Shown here: in pieces, positions 1 to 5,644 of the stretch
Layout: each line of letters opens with the position of its first letter
Numbering within the stretch: the first letter of the stretch is position 1
Assembly (NCBI GenBank): GCA_003354225.1
Contig: PIVH01000479.1
Span: 1 to 5,644 of the forward strand
Direction of reading: 5' to 3'
Origin: Globobulimina sp.
Lineage: Eukaryota; Foraminifera; Rotaliida
DNA: 5,644 nt
The notes under the pieces: generated by a model
The model's input: the letters and a program-made list of their open reading frames with translations, nothing else
Database searches by the model: none
Told to the model about the DNA's origin: nothing
Translations under genes and position numbers: made by a program

Positions 1-528
1 TTTATTGTTTCTGAGAAACGAAGGCAAACCTATATTATTTTTACCTTCATCAGTCACCAGAAACGGTTTGCTTATACCTTACCCCAATAAAAATCTGACG
101 CTGAAGACCGGATGCTCTTTCCTTTTTAAAACTCAGAAAAATAATCAGAAAAGTAAGAAAATCATTTTTCAAACCAGAATTTGAAAACGCTGCAGCCTTG
201 GGTGCTCGACAGGATCGTGAAAAAAATAAAAAACGTTTTTGAACTGAAAAAAAACGTACTTATCGGAAAGCCCTATTGATTACACCATTTGCCTGTTCAA
301 CGACAGAGGTATTCATGTACAATATTACACCTTCCAAAAGAATTAAATCTTCAAAACTTTAATATTAAATTATATTAAATTCCAAAACAGTTTGTTAAAA
401 AAAATGTGTATGACTGTCAATTTGCCACACAATATCACACGTACATAGAAACTCTAGTAATGAGCCATATTTTGCATGATATCCTAACTACAATAAATGG
501 AAGGATACATTTTGATAATACACAAAAA
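1..528. other. AT-rich region downstream of the TTLL gene
   Basis: This is the 3' flank of the TTLL gene. A minus-strand ATTAAA at 358-363 (tttaat on the plus strand), about 165 bases past the TTLL stop, is a possible polyadenylation signal, but such hexamers are expected by chance here. Apart from the open frame at 2-184 and a 13-base palindrome at 7-19 (gtttct, g, agaaac), I see nothing in it. Confidence 0.45.
2..184 (+). other. Unrecognised 60-codon open frame entering from the left edge (possible gene fragment)
   Basis: A plus-strand frame is open from the edge to a TGA at 182-184. Its first 40 codons have a protein-like composition (for example LPSSVTRNGLLIPYPNK, codons 14-30, then NLTLKTG, codons 31-37), while the last 20 are Lys/Gln/Asn-rich and look like translated AT-rich DNA. 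It contains no ATG. I do not recognise a family. It may be the end of an exon or gene on the plus strand, or chance openness. Confidence 0.25.
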
Positions 529-2025
529 CTATTTTAATAATTTGTCTAAGTCACGGATCATATGAGTGATTCTCTGAAGAATAGGTTTTTTATAATCCAA
601 TTTACATTTAATCCAATAATGAGGTGACGACAATGGAGTATTTTGAGTAACATTAATGTTTTTCATTTTTAATTCCCTAATTTCTAAACAAATATCAACC
701 ATTTCTTTTAGCATATTTCTAGTCATTTCCTTAATTGTATCATATCCAACCAATGACAAACTGGGACATCGATTCACTTCCAAAACATAAAAATTCCCAT
801 TCCTGTCAATAATGACATCATTTCCATGAAACATAAATCCACACTGTCGATCATATGCAATCGCGGCATCATCCAATTCTCCCTTTGATGCATTGTATAA
901 TTGTTCAAACAATGAAATTAATTTTAGATTTATTAAATCTTTCATATCCGACAAGGTCATATCATTAATTTTATATTTATATTTTGCAAACCATTCTGGT
1001 TTAAATCCTTTTTTATTGACAGCAATGTCATAGATATATTCGATAAATGCATCCCAATCGTTCAACATTGTTTGTCCATCGATCGAAGACGACATCGAAT
1101 CATAATCATTATGACTTCGTTGGATTTTACAATTGGACAAATGTCCATATTTATACATGACTTCTTCGTCATTCATGTCTATATCCGATGGATCGCTATA
1201 TTTGACTCCACAAACTCGCATTTTTCCAATATGGAAGAATAAAATGCATGGATTGCAACAAGCCACCAAGCAATAAACACGCAAATCGAACTTATAGCAA
1301 TTGTTATATAATAAGGGTTTCTCGATATATTTTTGAATAATTATCGCCCTCAAATCAATATTCTCCGTATTATGCCATCCCATTTCACGTAGCCGCTTTC
1401 CCCAATTTTTTGCGCGATATTTTGCATCGACAAACTCCTGGAATGTTTCTAATGTGTTCCCCCGATATAAAAACACCGCACTTCCTAAGGAACCGAAACT
1501 TGATTTGGTGATCCAAACATAATCAGCACTTTGCGACTCAAGTAATGCTTTTATTTGATCTGAAATGATCCATCTCTCATTCTCGAGGTCATAGTGACAA
1601 TCAAAAGTCATTGGAGTTATTTGCCACGCCGCAGCGCCATAATACGAGTATAGATTTGATGCAAATGTGGTTTTGTCGCATAATATGCCCTGACATGGCG
1701 TAAATGCAATGCACGGATAATTCTCTTGGCCGCAAAATAATTCTTCGTCAAAATATGCATATTCGCGTTGACACCAAAAAAAAATACATTTGGCATTGGG
1801 TAAAAAACCACTCTCAATCTCGATTAAGCCTTTGTTTTTTAAGCAAGTCGCTATCCATTGTTTGCCATGCGATTTCTGCTTCACATTTACAAAAAATCTA
1901 TCTGCTTTGTCGAGATTCAATAATTTATCACATAATTTGGGTGGTGGTCGTAGTGCAGGAAACGTGTTTGGGTGTTTTTGCTCATCGACAGATTGAGGGA
2001 GAGGTGCTGGTATTGGTGCAGCCAT
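529..2025 (-). CDS. Tubulin tyrosine ligase-like (TTL/TTLL) ATP-grasp protein, 498 aa
   Basis: TTL/TTLL enzymes use ATP to join an amino acid (tyrosine, glutamate or glycine) to tubulin or related proteins, in the cytoplasm or on axonemal microtubules. Seen here: a Pro-rich N-terminus (residues 1-30); a block at about 108-145 (LCDKTTFASNL, then W-ITPMTFD) resembling the TTL entry to the ATP-grasp fold; WITKSSFGSLGSAVFL at 171-186, matching the nucleotide-binding lysine and glycine loop; QKYIEKPLL...KFDLRVYCLV at 231-254, the family signature; GHLSN at 294-298, matching the family HLTN motif; and DVIIDRNGNFYVLEVNRCPS at 403-422, with the metal-binding Glu416 and Asn418. The ATG is well supported, because an in-frame TAA lies directly upstream and +4 is G. 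The frame ends in TAG with no intron. The usual KP of the lysine motif is KS, and the GRGxG loop is GSLGS, so it is a divergent member. Family assignment is strong. Whether it adds Tyr, Glu or Gly, or acts on tubulin at all, cannot be read from the sequence. Confidence 0.9.
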   Translation of the reverse strand: MAAPIPAPLPQSVDEQKHPNTFPALRPPPKLCDKLLNLDKADRFFVNVKQKSHGKQWIATCLKNKGLIEIESGFLPNAKCIFFWCQREYAYFDEELFCGQENYPCIAFTPCQGILCDKTTFASNLYSYYGAAAWQITPMTFDCHYDLENERWIISDQIKALLESQSADYVWITKSSFGSLGSAVFLYRGNTLETFQEFVDAKYRAKNWGKRLREMGWHNTENIDLRAIIIQKYIEKPLLYNNCYKFDLRVYCLVACCNPCILFFHIGKMRVCGVKYSDPSDIDMNDEEVMYKYGHLSNCKIQRSHNDYDSMSSSIDGQTMLNDWDAFIEYIYDIAVNKKGFKPEWFAKYKYKINDMTLSDMKDLINLKLISLFEQLYNASKGELDDAAIAYDRQCGFMFHGNDVIIDRNGNFYVLEVNRCPSLSLVGYDTIKEMTRNMLKEMVDICLEIRELKMKNINVTQNTPLSSPHYWIKCKLDYKKPILQRITHMIRDLDKLLK

Positions 2026-2214
2026 TTATTTATTTCAAGTTAGTAACTGAACAGTTTTCTTTGTTTTGGGCAATGGCAAGTACTTATGCTGAAGGAACAG
2101 TCGCTCGCGTTTTTTTCTTGTGTAACTAGGTGATTGCGTTTAGCTGAGGTTTTTTGAATCAATTGAGAAACTAAATAAAATAATATTTAATTATCACAAC
2201 AAACATATTCAATA

Positions 2215-2233
2215 CCCTGATGATTACACAGGG
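2215..2233. repeat. Short hairpin, 5-bp GC-rich stem (ccctg / caggg)
   Basis: The arms at 2215-2219 and 2229-2233 enclose a 9-base loop. The 8-mer acacaggg at 2226-2233 has its exact complement ccctgtgt at 2452-2459, so a larger inverted pairing across this spacer is also possible. The GC-rich arms stand out in AT-rich surroundings. Confidence 0.4.
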
Positions 2234-2285
2234 GCGCAATATCAAGCATATTAAAATGTTATTCATAAAAATATATCTAGAAACG

Positions 2286-2304
2286 GTAGAGAGTTGAACT
2301 CTAC
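2286..2304. repeat. Perfect short palindrome, 6-bp stem (gtagag / ctctac)
   Basis: The arms gtagag (2286-2291) and ctctac (2299-2304) are exact complements around a 7-base loop. An alternative pairing of agagtt with aactct around a single central G uses the same bases. It could form a hairpin in DNA or RNA, or be a dyad protein site. No tRNA or other RNA gene surrounds it. Confidence 0.55.
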
Positions 2305-2400
2305 AAATTGCCACTCATTTCACAACTCAATCTGACTTCATTCGGGGTAAATAATCTGAAAAACAAAGTGTCAGGTGCTTTATTCTCCGATTCGATCGAG

Positions 2401-2439
2401 TCAGAAACATAGTTAAATTATAAATAAAACTGTTTCTGA
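2401..2439. repeat. Perfect 9-bp inverted repeat (tcagaaaca / tgtttctga) with 21-base loop
   Basis: The arms at 2401-2409 and 2431-2439 are exact complements, separated by an AT-rich loop. The right arm sequence also occurs at 6-14 on the far side of the TTLL gene. It lies about 150 bases past the recombinase stop, where a DIRS-like 3' end could sit, but a single pair of 9-base arms in AT-rich DNA can arise by chance. Confidence 0.5.
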
Positions 2440-2586
2440 AAACGATCACCTCCCTGTGTGCCCTGAGTGTGAAAGAGTGGAATATTTTATATTCAACGAC
2501 CTTGTGAAACAAGAAAAATTGTATTAAACAACTTCAATATTATGTTATTTATTGTTTATCAATGGATATAAATCATGTGTCAATAA

Positions 2587-3848
2587 TTAAGATTGGAATA
2601 GAACTTCACATAAGTTTCCATCCCAAAGATTATATGTATTCAATGTACCATTACTTTTATCCACATTTTTGCTGCCTGGACGATTCTTACCATGGATCAT
2701 TTCAAATGGAATTATCCTTAATTGTGGAATGGTAAAATTGATGTATCGATTTGAGACATATCTTATCATCTTTAATAAATCAATTTCTTGCAAATAACAT
2801 AATGAAGTTGAACCAATGCGAATACTGGAACAACTATGAATTTAATAAATTGTCGCACCAATTTTGTGAGTGTTGTTGGTGTCCATATTGCACCATTTAA
2901 TCCAACAAAAATATAATTATCTTTGTTAACATCTAAATTCTTGATTTGTTTTAATAAATTTGTACGTTTTAATTTGGATAATCCGGAAAGCGTTTTTGAT
3001 TTTAATTTATGAATCAATTTACGTCTCCGTTTCAATAAAACAAAGTACATTCCATAGAAATCTAAACATCGGCAATGACAATTAATTGCTTCGCAAATTG
3101 GAGGGGCCATAAAAATCTCTTTCGGTTCATTCCGAAATTCTTGATTTTTAAACCAATGTATCAACACTTTTATATATCTTCTATGATATGGTTTGTGTTG
3201 ATTATGTAAAGTAATATCACCCCAACGCAAACCTGTGGTGATAAGTTCCCACAATGGGTTTTCAGTGCTGTCTGTGAATAAAAGTTCTGCCGGGCGGCTC
3301 ATGGTAAAAAAGGCCATTGTCAAAATATAGGCAGTCGTTAAGTTGTCTAAAGGACAGCTATGCCACGTTGATGGTGATACTTTTAAATGTTTAAGATATC
3401 TGACAATCCATTGGATTTTGATTGGTAGTCTGGTTGTGCGCTTTTTGAGGTATAATTTAAGCATCGTTTTATGGATATCTTTATAGAAGGAATCCTTATA
3501 ATAAACTGGTGTTTTTCCCCACGATTTTACCCACCATGATAATGCCGAAGACCATGTTGTGTGGGAATTACATGACCCCAATCTATTGGCTCTATCATAT
3601 TGCCAATAAATAGCTACTGCTGGATTTATATTCGGGGTAAATGGATCAAAGCCATTTTCGATATTATAGCCCCACCAGTCTTTCAATACAGAAACATAAT
3701 TTTGTTTGGTGGTGATTCGTCGTTGGCGGAAAATATCCCGGATTATCAAATTCGTGGTTTTTTTGTCTCTTCGAGCAATTGAGTGATTCCATATTGCTCT
3801 CGCATTTATTGCTATATAGTGTTGTTGTAAAGTGGTTTTTGAAAATGT
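2587..3848 (-). pseudogene. Tyrosine recombinase of the DIRS-like element, split by a -1 frameshift
   Basis: It would integrate the element's DNA copy by strand exchange through a catalytic tyrosine. Frame A runs from after a stop at 3849-3851 down to 2772; the homology continues in frame B (-1 relative to A), open from 2841 to the stop at 2587. Frame A holds a helical N-terminal domain (RQRRITTKQNYVSVLKDWWGY and on), then TMSRPAELL, carrying the first catalytic Arg (about 3295), and KVLIHWFKNQEFRNEP, a likely beta-hairpin with the catalytic Lys. Frame B holds SSIRIGSTSL, matching the HxxR box (HSxRIGxAT in relatives) with Arg at 2818-2820, followed by RYVSNRYINFTIPQLR and PFEMIHG, where the nucleophile Tyr should lie. 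The frames overlap between 2841 and 2772, so the shift lies just before the HxxR block, probably near 2840. Frame A has no ATG before about 3464, after the N-terminal domain. It could be a decayed gene, an assembly indel or, less likely, a programmed frameshift; no canonical slippery heptamer is seen in frame near the shift. Confidence 0.78.
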
Positions 3849-4029
3849 TTAAAGAAAAAAGTTCATCTTTAGTTTGTTAGTTTGGACCATGGGAAAGGAG
3901 ACTTGCAGTCATTATGTTGTGATGTAAGTAATGCGTATCTCACAGCAATTGTATAAATTCATTATGAATGCAAGTCATTGTAGTCAATAGAAATCATTTG
4001 TCATTTAAACATTGTAAACATTGTCAATA
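3849..4029 (-). other. Non-coding spacer between RT-RNase H and recombinase
   Basis: This 181-base stretch has stops in the minus-strand frames I followed and shows no methyltransferase or other domain, which some DIRS elements carry at this position. It is bounded by the TAA of the RT frame and the TAA that closes the recombinase frame upstream. Because the recombinase has no early ATG, its 5' end may once have extended into this stretch and decayed. Confidence 0.55.
4007..4024. repeat. Perfect tandem duplication of a 9-base unit (aaacattgt x2)
   Basis: Two adjacent identical copies, at 4007-4015 and 4016-4024, lie 5 bases beyond the stop of the RT-RNase H frame. The size fits replication slippage. 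It has no evident function. Confidence 0.7.
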
Positions 4030-5644
4030 TTATAAATCATATTTGCGTAGTAATTTGAGTGTTGGATAGTAGTCCAATGGTGTTTGTGTATCATTAAAAT
4101 TCAAATTATATAAATCAATCGTTTGATAGAAACGATTCCACTCAAAGCGCGATAATGAATCAGCTAAGTCATTAAACGCAGATGGAATGAATTCCACTCG
4201 CAAACCAATGGAATATACACACATTAATAGGACTATTTCCTGAATAAATTCCATTAATTGTTCACTGCCCGCCCAATGTTTATAGATCGAAAATAGAACC
4301 GATGTATTATCAATGTATAGTAATAATTGTCGGCCCGTCAATATTTGTCTATAGTTATGAAGCAACATAATGACTGCATGGGCTTCCTGGTAATTAATGG
4401 ACATTGTTCTGTGATTAATGCCATATTTATTAGGTTTATCAATGAATTTATATGCACCAAAAAATTCACCGACAATGAAACCGCCACCAATCATACTCGC
4501 ATCTGTAGCTCCTGTAATTGTTATGGTTGGTTGGTGTACTATAGAATGCATAGTGACTTTACGCATAAAAGCAGCGTATTGTAGCCAGAATTTAAGGTCT
4601 CTTATGATTGGATCAGGTATAAAAAACACTTTGTTTTTTAATTTAGGGCTTGCACGGATTTTTTCGTGTATTAGCCTCAAAAGACGATAACATAAAACTT
4701 TTGCTGGTTTCCTTAATTGTGACCAATGCATAATTTTACCACACATAGATTCCAGCGCTCGTCCAGTCGCATATCGATATTTTATCATTAATCTTAATCC
4801 ATAGACTAATTCATCATATTTATTTTGTGGTATGTATACATGTTTTGTTTTCATATTAAATCCAATGCCGTGTACGATGCCTTTATTGATACCATTCTCA
4901 TCCTTGGCATGGGATACATTGACATTTAGATCTTCACACATTTTATCAAATTCATTGCCTAATTTTATTGCTTCTGCCTTATTCGAACCAGCCAATATAA
5001 AGTCATCTATGTGGACTAGAATATTATCAATCTGATTACTATGAAGGTATTTATTACGCAAAATCCAAATTAGAATCTGTGCAAATTGTTGACAATTCGC
5101 TGCCGCCGAAGCAATGCCGTATGCTTGTCTCAAATCTCTGAAAGAGAGACCAAAAAGACAATATTGAATATATTCTGAATCGATCGAAGCAAGATTTAAT
5201 TGACGAAAAGCGTCTTTTAAATCACGTAAAGACACATAATTATATTTCAACAATAAAGTAACGTATTTACGAATGTTTGGAAGCGTTGGCATTTTGCAGT
5301 TCGCTTTATTTATTATTTCGTTTATTGCTATGGTCCTACGGGTGGCGAATGAACCATGTCTTGCCACTCGTATGTCTGTCATTAATTGTGTATCATTATT
5401 CCTCTTTGGGACACATAATAAATTCAAATTATAATGTAATTGTTTATCTGTTTTTGTGATATATGCTTTTTTTGCTTCTTTAACTATTCTTGTTAATATC
5501 GCACGTAATTCTCTTTTGTCCCTGACAATGTTGGAAACGTGTTTGCATAATTTCGACGGATTTCTATTTTGTAAATGTAGTGGATAGCCATCTTTAATTA
5601 ATCTAATCTCAATTTCACCATTTGGGTGATTGGTTAAGTAGTCA
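4030..5644 (-). CDS. Reverse transcriptase-RNase H polyprotein of a DIRS-like element, N-terminus off the edge
   Basis: It copies element RNA into DNA and degrades the RNA template. The frame is open from the right edge to the TAA at 4030-4032 (537 codons visible). The TTG codon at 5427 is only an internal Leu. Numbering from that codon: LLCVPKRN (3-10) and MTDIR (16-20) are the RT fingers; RDLKDAFRQL (68-77) is motif A with Asp69; QAYGIASAAANCQQF (101-115) is motif B; LVHIDDFILAG (137-147) is motif C with Asp141-Asp142; GIGFNMKTKHVYIP (187-200) is the region after the palm. RNase H follows: TDAS with Asp309, NYQEAH with Glu348, YIDNTS with Asp373, and NDLADSLSR (419-427) with Asp423, so all four acidic residues are present. 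Upstream of codon 5427, the visible part includes IKDGYPLHL (5572-5598), resembling the lead-in segment of DIRS-type RTs. The first residue of the YxDD box is His, which is atypical. The assignment to RT-RNase H is firm; DIRS rather than another RT clade rests mainly on the recombinase next door. Confidence 0.9.
   Translation of the reverse strand, partial: DYLTNHPNGEIEIRLIKDGYPLHLQNRNPSKLCKHVSNIVRDKRELRAILTRIVKEAKKAYITKTDKQLHYNLNLLCVPKRNNDTQLMTDIRVARHGSFATRRTIAINEIINKANCKMPTLPNIRKYVTLLLKYNYVSLRDLKDAFRQLNLASIDSEYIQYCLFGLSFRDLRQAYGIASAAANCQQFAQILIWILRNKYLHSNQIDNILVHIDDFILAGSNKAEAIKLGNEFDKMCEDLNVNVSHAKDENGINKGIVHGIGFNMKTKHVYIPQNKYDELVYGLRLMIKYRYATGRALESMCGKIMHWSQLRKPAKVLCYRLLRLIHEKIRASPKLKNKVFFIPDPIIRDLKFWLQYAAFMRKVTMHSIVHQPTITITGATDASMIGGGFIVGEFFGAYKFIDKPNKYGINHRTMSINYQEAHAVIMLLHNYRQILTGRQLLLYIDNTSVLFSIYKHWAGSEQLMEFIQEIVLLMCVYSIGLRVEFIPSAFNDLADSLSRFEWNRFYQTIDLYNLNFNDTQTPLDYYPTLKLLRKYDL

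Larger units (their letters stand above)
2026..2586. other. AT-rich intergenic region between the recombinase and the TTLL start, expected to contain the element's 3' end
   Basis: No reading frame here looks like a real protein. The longest minus frame (2327-2512, 61 aa) has no recognisable motif. The stretch serves as the 5' flank of the TTLL gene and the 3' flank of the recombinase, so the element terminus and any TTLL promoter should both lie in it. It contains three short palindromes, listed separately, but no TATA box or polyadenylation signal I could assign with confidence. Confidence 0.5.
2587..5644 (-). mobile_element. DIRS-like tyrosine-recombinase retrotransposon, partial (5' end outside the window)
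   Basis: Reverse transcriptase and RNase H are followed on the same strand by a tyrosine recombinase, with a 181-base spacer. This gene order, with a recombinase in place of a DDE integrase and no protease motif seen, defines the DIRS order of retrotransposons (DIRS, PAT and Ngaro groups). The upstream Gag-like frame and left terminus would lie beyond the right edge. The lower limit given is only the end of the recombinase frame. The true 3' terminus should lie somewhere below 2587, but with one end missing neither inverted terminal repeats (DIRS) nor split direct repeats (PAT, Ngaro) can be paired. No methyltransferase or hydrolase domain is seen between RNase H and the recombinase. The subgroup is therefore undecided. 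Confidence 0.82.

Noticed and set aside
1704-2129. 141-codon plus-strand open frame across the TTLL 5' end
   Set aside because: It lies mostly antisense to the well-supported TTLL coding sequence, has no recognisable motif, and its tail runs into non-coding DNA.
2279-2310. tRNA-like arm around gagttgaactc
   Set aside because: It resembles a T-arm only superficially; no acceptor stem, anticodon arm or D-arm can be folded around it.
2327-2512. 61-codon minus-strand open frame between the recombinase and TTLL
   Set aside because: It has no motif, its composition is like translated AT-rich DNA, and it spans a palindrome; nothing supports it as a gene.
2835-2860. Canonical -1 slippery heptamer (X XXY YYZ) at the recombinase frameshift
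   Set aside because: The A/T runs there do not fall in the required phase of frame A, so simple programmed slippage is not supported by the sequence.
2340-3642. 13-base exact match (attcggggtaaat) at 2340-2352 and 3630-3642
   Set aside because: One copy is inside recombinase coding sequence and the similarity does not extend on either side; a match of this length is close to chance in a window of this size.
4327-4690. Two plus-strand open frames opposite the RNase H region
   Set aside because: They are shadows of the RT-RNase H frame, overlap each other, and have no domain of their own.
5425-5427. TTG at 5427 as the start of the RT gene
   Set aside because: The frame stays open for 72 more codons to the window edge and those codons resemble the normal RT lead-in, so this is an internal leucine.

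Overview
The window looks like AT-rich nuclear DNA of a eukaryote (about two thirds A+T by eye). The evidence is a tubulin tyrosine ligase-like (TTLL) gene, a eukaryotic cytoskeletal enzyme family, next to a DIRS-like tyrosine-recombinase retrotransposon, a class known from protists, fungi, algae and animals. The TTLL frame is one uninterrupted exon, which fits an intron-poor protist, a retrogene or a gene carried on an element. I cannot place the lineage more closely.

All recognisable coding sequence reads on the minus strand. From right to left, in the direction of transcription: (1) 5644-4030 is a reverse transcriptase/RNase H frame that runs open through the right edge, so its N-terminus lies outside the window. 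(2) 4029-3849 is a short non-coding spacer that starts with a perfect tandem 9-base repeat. (3) 3848-2587 is a tyrosine recombinase whose frame is broken by one -1 shift just before the second catalytic arginine block. It has no ATG near its start. (4) 2586-2026 is AT-rich non-coding DNA with several short palindromes, and should contain the 3' end of the element. (5) 2025-529 is the complete TTLL gene. (6) 528-1 is AT-rich non-coding DNA with one unexplained 60-codon open frame running in from the left edge.

The order RT-RNase H then tyrosine recombinase, with no aspartic protease or DDE integrase seen, is the layout of DIRS-type elements. These copy their RNA into DNA and insert it with a tyrosine recombinase. 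The RT and RNase H catalytic residues appear intact, while the recombinase looks damaged, so this copy is probably non-autonomous, recently inactivated or affected by an assembly error. A programmed frameshift is a less likely alternative. No terminal repeats can be paired because the upstream end of the element is not present, so it remains open whether the TTLL gene is a host neighbour or lies inside the element.
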